A DNA stretch of 64,000 nucleotides. It comes from Nevskia sp. Its GTDB lineage: Bacteria; Pseudomonadota; Gammaproteobacteria; Nevskiales; Nevskiaceae. Below the pieces are notes generated by a model. That model saw only the letters and a list, made by a program, of their open reading frames with translations. It was not told the origin of the DNA and ran no database searches. Position 1 is the first letter of the stretch, and every line of letters starts with the position of its first letter. The translations under genes and the position numbers were made by a program. Shown here piece after piece: positions 17,775 through 26,543 of the stretch. The DNA is taken from NCBI GenBank assembly GCA_023229645.1, contig JALNYU010000001.1:310001-374000 (forward strand), read 5' to 3'.

Positions 17775-18395
17775 ATGGCACGTTATATCGGTCCTACTTG
17801 CAAATTGGCGCGTCGCGCCGGAACAGATCTGCTACTAAAAAGCCGCGGACGTTCGCTTGATAGCAAATGCAAACTCGATACGCCGCCCGGCCAACATGGT
17901 GCGCGTAAGCAACGCCTCTCTGATTACGCGCTGCAGTTGCGCGAAAAACAGAAGCTGAAGCAGATGTACGGCTTACTAGAACGCCAGTTCCGGAATTACT
18001 ACCAGAAAGCAGCGAAGACGAAGGGTGCAACGGGCCTAAATCTGCTGCGCTTCCTTGAACAGCGCCTTGATAATGTCGTTTATCGCATGGGCTTTTCCGC
18101 GACGCGCGCAGAAGCGCGGCAGTTGGTGAGTCATAAGGCGATTATGGTAAACGGCAAGGGCGTGAATATCCCGTCCTACTGCGTCCAAGTTGGCGATGTT
18201 ATTTCGGTGCGGGAGAAATCACGTAACCAGACCCGCATCGTCCAGGCGCTGTCGGTTGCCGCGCAGATTGGGTTGCCAGAATGGCTAGAAGTTGACGAAA
18301 AAGGTTTGAAAGGCACGTTTAAAACCTTGCCGGAACGCGATCAAATCGTACCCGACATCAACGAAAACTTGGTCGTTGAGTTGTACTCCAAGTAA
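17775..18395 (+). CDS. rpsD: 30S ribosomal protein S4
   Basis: S4 nucleates 16S rRNA folding and in E. coli represses the alpha operon. The 206-residue product begins MARYIGPTCKLARRAGTDLL, has the block PGQHGARKQRLSDYALQLRE, and an S4 RNA-binding domain (LDNVVYRMGFSATRAEARQL). The N-terminal zinc ribbon of the C+ form is absent. Length and order are standard. Confidence 0.98.
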   Translation: MARYIGPTCKLARRAGTDLLLKSRGRSLDSKCKLDTPPGQHGARKQRLSDYALQLREKQKLKQMYGLLERQFRNYYQKAAKTKGATGLNLLRFLEQRLDNVVYRMGFSATRAEARQLVSHKAIMVNGKGVNIPSYCVQVGDVISVREKSRNQTRIVQALSVAAQIGLPEWLEVDEKGLKGTFKTLPERDQIVPDINENLVVELYSK

Positions 18396-18453
18396 TCAGT
18401 GTCGGTGGTTGCCGTCTCGTTTCGCTATTTGTTGCTGGGTGTGAGGGTTTAAT

Positions 18454-19437
18454 ATGCAGGGTTCAGTCGCTAACTTTCTCAAACCGCGTGTCGTTGAAGT
18501 TGAGCAGGTCTCCACCCATCGGTCGCGGATCACGCTTGAGCCGCTTGAGCGTGGGTTCGGTCATACGCTAGGAAATGCGTTACGTCGAATTTTGCTGTCG
18601 TCCATTCCCGGCGCAGCGATTACGGAAGCGCAAATCGATGGTGTTGTCCACGAATACAGCGCGATAGAGGGTGTGCAGGAAGATGTAATTGATATTCTTT
18701 TGAATATCAAGAATATCGCTGTTCGTATGAACGCGCGTGATTCGGCTGTATTGAAGCTTGAGAAGTCTGGCAAAGGCCCGATTACTGCCGGCGATATTCA
18801 GCTCGATCACGATGTCGAAATCGTTAACCCTGAGTTGGTCATTGCCAACTTAACGGGCGGCAAGCTGAGCGTTAATCTAAAGGTAACGCGTGGCCGTGGC
18901 TATCAGCCGGCGGCTGCTCGCGCCCAGAACAACGAGGACGAAGCGGTGGCGATCGGCGCGTTGCAGTTAGACGCGTCGTATAGCCCGGTGCGCCGTGTTA
19001 GCTATTCAGTTGAGCGTGCGCGCGTGGAACAGCGGACCGATCTCGACAAGCTGATTCTCGACGTTGATACAAATGGTGGGATCGATGCCGCGGAAGCGGT
19101 TCGTTTCGCCGCACGTATTCTTCGGGACCAGTTGGCGATTTTTGTCGATCTTGAAGGTGAGGAAGAAGTCGGCGTTGTGGTCAGCAAGAAAGACCTTAAT
19201 CCGATTTTGTTCCGCCCAATTGATGACTTGGAACTTGGCGTTCGTTCAACGAACTGCCTCAAAGCTGAGAACGTGTACTACATCGGCGATCTCGTGCAAC
19301 GTGGCGAGAGCGAGCTGATGAAGACGCCGAATCTTGGCAAGAAGTCGCTTAACGAAATTAAAGAAGCCCTTAAGAGCCACGACCTTGAGCTTGGCATGAA
19401 GCTCGATAATTGGTCGTCACCCAAAGTAACCGCTTAA
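18454..19437 (+). CDS. rpoA: RNA polymerase alpha subunit
   Basis: The alpha subunit dimerises to start polymerase assembly and its C-terminal domain contacts UP elements and activators. The 327-residue product has the N-terminal domain block LEPLERGFGHTLGNALRRIL and the C-terminal domain with RSTNCLKAENVYYIGDLVQR and TPNLGKKSLNEIKEAL, so the DNA-contacting arginine is kept. It lies between rpsD and rplQ as usual. Confidence 0.98.
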   Translation: MQGSVANFLKPRVVEVEQVSTHRSRITLEPLERGFGHTLGNALRRILLSSIPGAAITEAQIDGVVHEYSAIEGVQEDVIDILLNIKNIAVRMNARDSAVLKLEKSGKGPITAGDIQLDHDVEIVNPELVIANLTGGKLSVNLKVTRGRGYQPAAARAQNNEDEAVAIGALQLDASYSPVRRVSYSVERARVEQRTDLDKLILDVDTNGGIDAAEAVRFAARILRDQLAIFVDLEGEEEVGVVVSKKDLNPILFRPIDDLELGVRSTNCLKAENVYYIGDLVQRGESELMKTPNLGKKSLNEIKEALKSHDLELGMKLDNWSSPKVTA

Positions 19438-19464
19438 TACTGCTCGATTTAGCAGGAGTTATTT

Positions 19465-19851
19465 ATGCGTCATAAAGTAGCAGGCCGCCGTCTTGGCCGA
19501 ACCACAAGCCACCGTAAGGCCTCCCTACAGAACATGGCGGTCGCTTTGTTCACGCACGAGCTGATCCGCACCACGGTTCCGAAGGCGAAAGAATTGCGTC
19601 GGGTTGCCGAACCGCTCATCACGCGCGCGAAGGCAGACAGCGTAGCCAATCGCAGGATCGTTTTTAGTCGTCTGCGTGATCGGAGCGCGACACAGAAATT
19701 GTTCCTGGAATTAGGCCCGCGTTACCAAACGCGTCCGGGTGGTTATTTGCGAATTCTCCGCTGTGGTTTCCGCCCTGGTGATAATGCGCCGATGGCGTAT
19801 GTGGAGCTGGTTGGAAGGGCAGCGACAGAAGCTGAAGCTGATTCGGAATAA
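19465..19851 (+). CDS. rplQ: 50S ribosomal protein L17
   Basis: L17 lies near the exit tunnel on the large subunit. The 128-residue product begins MRHKVAGRRLGRTTSHRKAS and has the block LFTHELIRTTVPKAKELRRV. It is the last gene of the alpha block, with a terminator directly after the stop. Confidence 0.98.
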   Translation: MRHKVAGRRLGRTTSHRKASLQNMAVALFTHELIRTTVPKAKELRRVAEPLITRAKADSVANRRIVFSRLRDRSATQKLFLELGPRYQTRPGGYLRILRCGFRPGDNAPMAYVELVGRAATEAEADSE

Positions 19852-19879
19852 AAAAAGGCGCTTCGGCGCCTTTTTTTAT
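19850..19879 (+). terminator. Intrinsic terminator after rplQ
   Basis: AAGGCGC TTCG GCGCCTT forms a tight stem with a stable UUCG tetraloop, followed by a run of T. The A-run on the other side makes it potentially bidirectional. It closes the roughly 20-kb block of ribosomal genes. Confidence 0.92.
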
Positions 19880-19945
19880 TTCAATTCAATTTATGCAACC
19901 ATTTAATTGGCTTCTCAGCACTATTTATTTACTGCATTTAAAATC

Positions 19946-21079
19946 ATGACCAATACTGATTGCGAGAAGGGTGTCAAGGCAGGAAAAGCCGCTGATGTAG
20001 CGTTGGATCAGATTGAAGTAATCAGCACACATAGTGAAAATCTTGGGCAAATATTTGCTGATTTTGGAATAACGCTGCTTGTCAGCACTTATCAAGCGGG
20101 CAAGCTGATTGTTGTCCGCAGTCCTGGGAAGCAGCTGGAAACCTATTTTCGTGACATACCGAAACCGATGGGCATCGCGGTGGCGGCGGGGCAAGTCGCT
20201 GTAGGGGCGACTAATGAGATTCAATTTTTTTCAAACGTGCCAGTTAACGTTCCCAAACTAGAGTCCAAAGGGATGCATGACGCTTGTTTTATGCAGCGTT
20301 ATTCGCACATTACTGGGGATATCGACGTTCATGAGATGTCTTTCGGAGCTGATGGGCAAATTTGGTTCATTAACACCCGGTTTTCGGCCCTGTGTACGCT
20401 GCATGGATCGTCCAGTTTCATGCCAGTGTGGCGGCCGTCGTTTATCACCGAATATGAACCCGAGGATAGGTGCCATCTGAACGGTTTAGGGATGATGAAC
20501 GGTCGTCCGAGATATGTAACTGCTTTGGGAGAAAGCAATAAGCCAGCCGGGTGGCGTGAAAATAAAGCTCGCGGCGGCATATTGATCGATTTGGCAAATA
20601 ACCGCACGCTCGTGCGAGGCTTGTCAATGCCGCATTCCCCACGCTGGTATGGGAACCAGCTGTGGATCTGCGAGTCGGGGAAGGGTTTGCTTTCCAAGGT
20701 TGACTATGTCACAGGTGAATTAACGCCATTTTTCGAATTTCCGGGGTTTACACGCGGCGTGGACTTCCACGGCCATTTTGCGTTCGTCGGTCTTTCGCAA
20801 ATTCGTGAAACGGCGACGTTTAGCGGCCTTCCCATTACGGAGCGCGTGGAGGAGCGAAATTGTGGGATCTGGGTTATCGATATTCGTGACGCCAGCCTCG
20901 TTGGGGTCCTGCGATTCACGCAAGGCGTAGAGGAAATATTCGCAGTTCAAATGTTACCAGGATTCCGTTGCCCGACATTCCTTGCCAAACACGACAAGCT
21001 TGCCCTCCAGACATTTTTTTTGCCGCCGGAGGTATTGGCAGCTGAGCGAGCTGCGGCGGCGGAGGCTATGCGTCGTTAA
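19946..21079 (+). CDS. TIGR03032 family protein (function unknown)
   Basis: The product is 377 residues from ATG 19946; an in-frame TTG at 19907 would add 13. I recognise the TIGR03032/DUF4915-type family from the blocks FGITLLVSTYQAGKLIVVRS, IDVHEMSFGADGQIWFINTR and MPHSPRWYGNQLWICESGKG. Regularly spaced W/F-containing beta blocks suggest a beta-propeller, which is inference. There is no signal peptide, so it is probably cytoplasmic. No biochemical activity is established for the family as far as I know. It stands just upstream of the TonB receptor and the TPR-oxygenase genes, which suggests a shared locus. Confidence 0.85.
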   Translation: MTNTDCEKGVKAGKAADVALDQIEVISTHSENLGQIFADFGITLLVSTYQAGKLIVVRSPGKQLETYFRDIPKPMGIAVAAGQVAVGATNEIQFFSNVPVNVPKLESKGMHDACFMQRYSHITGDIDVHEMSFGADGQIWFINTRFSALCTLHGSSSFMPVWRPSFITEYEPEDRCHLNGLGMMNGRPRYVTALGESNKPAGWRENKARGGILIDLANNRTLVRGLSMPHSPRWYGNQLWICESGKGLLSKVDYVTGELTPFFEFPGFTRGVDFHGHFAFVGLSQIRETATFSGLPITERVEERNCGIWVIDIRDASLVGVLRFTQGVEEIFAVQMLPGFRCPTFLAKHDKLALQTFFLPPEVLAAERAAAAEAMRR

Positions 21080-21264
21080 GAATGCCTGGTGCGAAATTTA
21101 AGCGTCGAGTTGGCGCATAGTTTGCGTACTATCTATGTGGTAAATAGGGCGTATTGAAGGCGATGGCGTGGGGACTTAATGATCGGGACCGACCTCACAT
21201 TGCGTATGGTTTCACAATGGTGAAGAAAGTTCCGCAAAATTTAATAAAGTCGTCACAAACCCTT

Positions 21265-21300
21265 GACCAACCAAGAAGTCAATTCTATTCTTGGCTGGTC
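21265..21300 (+). promoter_or_regulatory. Inverted repeat in the leader of the TonB receptor gene
   Basis: GACCAACCAAGAA (21265-21277) pairs with TTCTTGGCTGGTC (21288-21300), a 13-base arm with one mismatch and a ten-base loop. It lies about 80 bases before the receptor start and has no T-run after it, so a regulatory hairpin or operator is more likely than a terminator. The rest of the 300-base gap 21080-21379 shows nothing else I can name. Confidence 0.5.
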
Positions 21301-21379
21301 CTGAGGTGCTCCAAAACCGTGTGAGCATAAATCGACGCACCTTAAATAAGCGCAGTATTGATCAATTGGGAGAAACCAG

Positions 21380-24300
21380 ATGAATTTGAGTGCAGACGGC
21401 AAGCTGCGCCTCGCTGCGAGAGCGGCGTTTTTGGCGGGCGTCGGGCTAGTTGCAAGCACGGCATACGCTCAGGAGACAGCGAATCAAGCTGACACTGGCG
21501 GGGAAAAAAAAGATGAGGCAACTCAGCTGCAAGGCGTGCAAGTCACCGGCTCGCGTATTAAGCAAGCTAACATTACCAGTAGCAGTGCTGTAACGGTTAT
21601 TGGCGAAAAAGAGCTGAAGCTTGAAGGCACAAAGAACATCGAAACACTGCTGAATAGTATTCCGCAGGCGTTTGCGGGATTTGGTTCAACTGATTCCAAT
21701 GGTGCGACAGGTACCGCGACAGTTAATCTCCGCGGATTGGGGTCCGCCGAAACCTTGGTATTGATTGACGGAAAGCGCCTGAATCCAGGCGACCCGCTGC
21801 AGACCCCGCCGAGCGCCGACCTTAACTTCATCCCGGCTGCGCTGGTCGAGAAGGTCGAGGTATTGAGCGGCGGCGCATCAGCTGTCTATGGTTCTGACGC
21901 TGTCGCTGGTGTTGTTAATTTTATCCTTAAAAAGGATTTTGACGGCTTCCAGGTCGATAGTGAATTCACCCGTACCGACCATAGTGACGCGACGACCTAC
22001 ACCACTTCGCTGCTTTGGGGCAGCAACTTCAACGGTGGGAAAGGAAACGTTACGCTGTTTGCTGGCTATGATAAGCAAGAGGCACTGACGCAGGACAAGC
22101 GTTCGTTCTCGGCGTTTTCAATTACCACACCAGCGGCTGGCAATCGGCATATCAATGCGGGTTCGCGGACGATTGCTGAAGGGCGTCTATACAGCTACGA
22201 CCGCGCAAATGCCGGTTTGTCTTATTACGGCATTATTGACCCAGCCGGCTCGCGGTCTATTGTTGACGACGATAACCGTACCTACAATTTCGCGCCGTTT
22301 AATTACCTGCAGCGCCCGGACCGCCGCTATCACTTGGGTGGTTTCGCGCACGACAAGATTAACGATCATGTCGAGGTTTATGGCAGTGCGCTGTTCCTCG
22401 ACGATCGTTCGATCGCTCAGGTCGCGCCGTCAGGTCTGTTTGGTGACGTTGCTTCGGTTCCTTGCAACAGCTCGTTGCTGTCCGCTCAGGAACGGGATTA
22501 CCTCTGCACTCAGGCGGGCCTTGCTCCAACGGATGCCGCAAATCTTGCGGTATTGCGCCGTACACCTGAACTTGGGGCGCGCCAATCTGATCTACGGCAC
22601 ACCGACTACCGCATCGTAGTTGGTGCGCGCGGCGATATCGTAAAAGGTATCTCTTACGATGCGTCGGCGCAGCGCGGCGAGGTCATCTATCAAAGTGGCA
22701 CGCTGAATTATGTCAACCTGACAAATGCCCGTGCTGCATTGAATACAACGACAGACGCTAGTGGCAACGCCGTCTGCCGGGCCGACGCACCGGCTGGCTG
22801 TATCCCGCTTGACCTATTCCAGCTAGGGGGCTTGACGCCGGACCAAGCGAATTTCATTCGCGCCAATGGTTACTCGCAGGCTAATCTCGTTGAGCAAGTG
22901 GTTAATGGCTCGGTCTCTGGCGACCTCGGCGAATATGGCATCACGAGCCCTCTGGCAAAGAACGGCTTGGGCTTAGCGCTGGGCTGGGAATATCGTACGG
23001 AAGCCCTCGACTATCGCCCTGACTCGCTCGTCTCCAGCGGTAATCTTGGTGGCGTTGGTGGCCCGAGCCCGGCAGTCGCCGGCGCGTTCCAAGTAAACGA
23101 AGCTTTTGCAGAACTTACTGTTCCGCTGCTTGAAGACAAGCCTTTCGTCAAGGAATTCTCGGTTGATGGCGCCTATCGCTGGTCCAACTACAGCCTCGCC
23201 AACGATGCGCAAAGCTGGAAAGTCGGCCTCCGCTATGCCCCAGTCGAAGATGTAACGATCCGTGCCAGCTACCAACGTGCAACGCGTGCGCCGTCGGTCA
23301 GCGAATTGTTTTCACCGCAGTCATTTGGCCTCGTAGGTGGTTCCGACCCTTGCGCCGGTGCAAATTTGTTTAATCCTGATACCGGCCAGCCCTTTGCGAA
23401 TATTCCGACCCAGGCGCAGTGCGCACAGACCGGCGTAACGGCAGCGCAGTATCAAGCGGGTGTTACGGGTAACGGCGGTATTCAGGACTGCAACTCGGGA
23501 CAATGTAACGTTCAGACGGGTGGCAACACAGGGCTGCGCTCGGAAGATTCCAAAACATATTCTATAGGCTTGGTGTTTACGCCGACGTTTGTGAAGGGCC
23601 TTTCGTTCACCGCCGATTACTTCGACATCGGGATTAGTGGCGCAATTAGCACCTTGCCGTTTAGCACCATCATCAATCAATGTTTGGCCACTGGTGACGC
23701 TGCCACATGCTCGCTGATCAATCGCGGTCCTGGCGGGCGACTGTCCGGCGACACCGCAAATGGTAACTTCGTCCAGGCGACGTTGATCAACACCGGCAGA
23801 TTGCGGACCAAGGGCGTGGACTTTGGCGCTGATTATCGAATCAGGGCGAGCACGCTGGGCCTAGGTAACGTGGGTGCGTTCTCGTTCAACTATAGCGCGA
23901 CGTATCTCGACTCTCTGACTTCGCAGCCGGGTGCCGGGTTGGCAACGTACAACTGCGCCGGCCTGTTCGGTACGACATGCGGCACGCCCAATCCGCAATT
24001 TCGTCATAAGTTCCGCGCAACCTGGGACATCACGCCAATTGGTTTGACAGTCTCGGCCTTGTGGCGGTACTACGGTGCCGTGTCTCTTGACACCAACACG
24101 GACGATCCGACACTGTCGAATGGCCGTCAAAACACCATCGACGGCAAGATTGACGCGAAGCAATATGTTGATCTCTCGGGGACCTACACGTTGCCGACAC
24201 GAGATCGGAACATCTCGCTGCGGTTCGGCATTTCGAACGTGGGTGGCCAACAGCCGCCAATCGTTTCGTCGAACAATCCGAATCCGATTTCGTCGCCGCC

Positions 24301-24382
24301 GTTCGGTAACGGCAACACGTTCCCGGCGATCTATGATTCGTTAGGTCGGGTAGCGTTCCTCGGTGTGACTGCGAACTTTTAA
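21380..24382 (+). CDS. TonB-dependent outer-membrane receptor
   Basis: This is a large (1000-residue) energised outer-membrane transporter. A signal peptide ends near residue 30 (ALA-type site ...STAYAQ). The plug domain follows: VQVTGSRIKQANITSSSAVT, VNLRGLGSAETLVLIDGKRL and SGGASAVYGSDAVAGVVNFI. The remainder is a long beta-barrel with many aromatic strand ends and the C-terminal strand ending VAFLGVTANF. Size and plug resemble the expanded receptors of xanthomonads, sphingomonads and caulobacters that take up sugars, peptides or siderophores; the substrate cannot be read from sequence. The following TPR-oxygenase genes may act with it. Confidence 0.93.
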   Translation: MNLSADGKLRLAARAAFLAGVGLVASTAYAQETANQADTGGEKKDEATQLQGVQVTGSRIKQANITSSSAVTVIGEKELKLEGTKNIETLLNSIPQAFAGFGSTDSNGATGTATVNLRGLGSAETLVLIDGKRLNPGDPLQTPPSADLNFIPAALVEKVEVLSGGASAVYGSDAVAGVVNFILKKDFDGFQVDSEFTRTDHSDATTYTTSLLWGSNFNGGKGNVTLFAGYDKQEALTQDKRSFSAFSITTPAAGNRHINAGSRTIAEGRLYSYDRANAGLSYYGIIDPAGSRSIVDDDNRTYNFAPFNYLQRPDRRYHLGGFAHDKINDHVEVYGSALFLDDRSIAQVAPSGLFGDVASVPCNSSLLSAQERDYLCTQAGLAPTDAANLAVLRRTPELGARQSDLRHTDYRIVVGARGDIVKGISYDASAQRGEVIYQSGTLNYVNLTNARAALNTTTDASGNAVCRADAPAGCIPLDLFQLGGLTPDQANFIRANGYSQANLVEQVVNGSVSGDLGEYGITSPLAKNGLGLALGWEYRTEALDYRPDSLVSSGNLGGVGGPSPAVAGAFQVNEAFAELTVPLLEDKPFVKEFSVDGAYRWSNYSLANDAQSWKVGLRYAPVEDVTIRASYQRATRAPSVSELFSPQSFGLVGGSDPCAGANLFNPDTGQPFANIPTQAQCAQTGVTAAQYQAGVTGNGGIQDCNSGQCNVQTGGNTGLRSEDSKTYSIGLVFTPTFVKGLSFTADYFDIGISGAISTLPFSTIINQCLATGDAATCSLINRGPGGRLSGDTANGNFVQATLINTGRLRTKGVDFGADYRIRASTLGLGNVGAFSFNYSATYLDSLTSQPGAGLATYNCAGLFGTTCGTPNPQFRHKFRATWDITPIGLTVSALWRYYGAVSLDTNTDDPTLSNGRQNTIDGKIDAKQYVDLSGTYTLPTRDRNISLRFGISNVGGQQPPIVSSNNPNPISSPPFGNGNTFPAIYDSLGRVAFLGVTANF

Positions 24383-24403
24383 GCGGAATGATGTAGAGAA
24401 ATT

Positions 24404-24434
24404 AAGCGGCGGCCTCGTGCCGCCGCTTTTTGTT
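24404..24434 (+). terminator. Intrinsic terminator after the TonB receptor
   Basis: AAGCGGCGGC (24404-24413) pairs with GCCGCCGCTT (24419-24428) around a five-base loop, followed by TTTTGTTTT. The stem begins 22 bases after the stop codon. The remaining gap to 24681 holds only a small tandem repeat (three copies of about CTGTCCG at 24467-24487). Confidence 0.9.
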
Positions 24435-24681
24435 TTAAGAGCGTTATTAAGCATTAGGCTAATTGGCTGTCCGCTGTCCGCTGTCTGATGGAGAACAATT
24501 GAGTCTATGCGTGACCAGTTTGGTGACAGCGCGACGCATAGGTTCCAAATTCGAGCGGTCCGCGGATTCCAGGGGGCATACGCGCGACGTCTGAAAACGT
24601 GCTGCTAGGCTGCGAGAAGCGGAAGCGGCGTCTTAATCTTCGGCCGTCGACTACGGGCCTTATAAAAGCGTTTATTCTCAA

Positions 24682-26538
24682 ATGACTGAATCTTCTACTC
24701 CGACTCATGCGTCGACGTCCGCCGCTGAAAAGACCGACCCGGTTGCAGCATTCAAACAGGCTGAACTGTTCGAGGCTGGGGGGCGCGATCCAGAAGCTGA
24801 GCAGCTTTATCGCAGTTTGCTGCGTGCGTTCCCAACGCACTCGGCGGTCCTGCACAATCTGGCGTTGCTTGTACGACGCCGGGAGGACTTAGTTGAAGCA
24901 GAAGCCTTGATGCGCCGAGCCGTTAACAACTCGCCACAAGAGGCTTTTTTTTATAGCTCTCTCGGCGCTGTGCTACGTTCTGCGGGCAAAATCAGTGAGG
25001 CAGAATCGGCGTTTCGCGAAGCAATTCGACTCCGGCCTGAGTTTCCGGATGTCCACTATAATCTCGGCCTGCTCCTGGAGGCTAATGGCGCTGTAGACGA
25101 CGCGCTTGCGGCTCATCGCGAGGCCACTCGCCTGAAGCCCGATTTTGCTGAAGCATTGACGCGGGTTGCCGCGTTGCTAAATGATCGGGGCTTGCTCGAT
25201 CAAGCATTGGAAAGTACTGAGTCGGCGCTGCATGCAGAGCCAGATTTCTTTGACGCGCATTACTATCGCGGATGGATTTTGTCGCGATTGTCACGCTATG
25301 ACGAAGCGCTGGACGCGCTAGCGCGTGCGTCGACATTGCGTCCGGCGAGCTTTGAGGCAGCGCTGGCAACTGCAAATGCGCTACGCGATGCAGGGCGCAG
25401 TGAGCAGGCCCTAGCGGCGTATTGGCAAGTACTCGAGCGGCGCCCGGGACGGGTTGCGACCCATATAGAACTCAACCACCTCGCCTGGATGAGTGGACGC
25501 ACAGATCTTCATCTGCGCTCATTTGCGCATGCTCGGGAAAAGATGGGTGATGACTTTGACCTGATGGTAGTTGAAGGGGCGATCCGTAATCGCACTGAAG
25601 ACTACGCCGGGGCCGAACAGATACTCCGTCGCGCGGTACAATTGGCGCCATCTCGGGCCATTGGGATCGGCTCGCTGGCGAGAGCCGTCGCGGGCCAGCG
25701 GCGATTTGACGAAAGTTATCCGATATTTGCCGCAGCAATTAGTGCAGATCCCGGCGATGCCGGGCACCGGCGCGAGTTGGGGCTGACGCTATTACGGGCA
25801 GGACGTCCCGCCGAAGCGCTGAGAGTTTTACAGCAAGCGCTCGCCGCTTATCCGCAAGACACGCTTCTGCTCGCCGGTATTTCAGCAGCATTTCGCGAAT
25901 TGGGCGATCCACGTTACGAGCGGCTCGTCGAATTCAAGAAGTACGTCAAGATTTATGACATTCCCGCACCTGAAGGCTACCGCGACGTCGCCGAGTTCAA
26001 TGCCGTATTGGCTGCGGAACTTGATCGGCTGCATACCTCAAGACGTGAGCCGATAGATCAATCGTTGTCTGGCGGCACGCAAACAACGGGTCGCTTATTC
26101 GACCTCCAAAGTCCAGCGATTGTGCAGATACGCGCGCAGATTGAAGCTGTTGTTGCAAACTATATCTATACGCTTCCCGACGAACCCGATCATCCGATGT
26201 TGCAGCGTCGGGCGCATGCATTCGCTTTTGCAGGTGCGTGGTCATGTAAGCTCCGTTCTGGCGGCAAGCATAACAACCACGTGCATCATGAGGGCTGGAT
26301 TAGCTCGGCATACTACGTGCGCCTCCCGGAAGCCAGTGGTGACGATGATAGCCGCGATGGTTGGTTAACGCTGGGACAAACAAACCTTGGTTTAGGACAG
26401 GCCGATGTGCCTGAAATGTTCGTCAAGCCAATCGTTGGGAGGCTAGTGCTATTCCCATCGTTTTACTGGCATGGGACGGTCCCCTTCGCGAGCGACTCAG
26501 ATCGCATGACTATTGCATTTGACGTCGTGCCCGCCTGA
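24682..26538 (+). CDS. TPR-repeat protein with a putative 2OG-Fe(II) oxygenase domain
   Basis: The 618-residue product has about ten tetratricopeptide repeats in residues 15-400 (for example AESAFREAIRLRPEFPDVHY), then a C-terminal domain of the TIGR02466 type. There, HNNHVHHEGWISSAYYVRLP supplies the first metal histidine region, and GRLVLFPSFYWHGTVPF plus the downstream arginine (SDRMTIAFD) supply the distal histidine and 2-oxoglutarate contact. Such proteins are predicted non-haem iron hydroxylases; TPRs would recruit the substrate protein. There is no signal peptide. Six bases separate it from the next gene, so the two are very likely co-transcribed. Confidence 0.85.
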   Translation: MTESSTPTHASTSAAEKTDPVAAFKQAELFEAGGRDPEAEQLYRSLLRAFPTHSAVLHNLALLVRRREDLVEAEALMRRAVNNSPQEAFFYSSLGAVLRSAGKISEAESAFREAIRLRPEFPDVHYNLGLLLEANGAVDDALAAHREATRLKPDFAEALTRVAALLNDRGLLDQALESTESALHAEPDFFDAHYYRGWILSRLSRYDEALDALARASTLRPASFEAALATANALRDAGRSEQALAAYWQVLERRPGRVATHIELNHLAWMSGRTDLHLRSFAHAREKMGDDFDLMVVEGAIRNRTEDYAGAEQILRRAVQLAPSRAIGIGSLARAVAGQRRFDESYPIFAAAISADPGDAGHRRELGLTLLRAGRPAEALRVLQQALAAYPQDTLLLAGISAAFRELGDPRYERLVEFKKYVKIYDIPAPEGYRDVAEFNAVLAAELDRLHTSRREPIDQSLSGGTQTTGRLFDLQSPAIVQIRAQIEAVVANYIYTLPDEPDHPMLQRRAHAFAFAGAWSCKLRSGGKHNNHVHHEGWISSAYYVRLPEASGDDDSRDGWLTLGQTNLGLGQADVPEMFVKPIVGRLVLFPSFYWHGTVPFASDSDRMTIAFDVVPA

Positions 26539-26543
26539 TTTCG

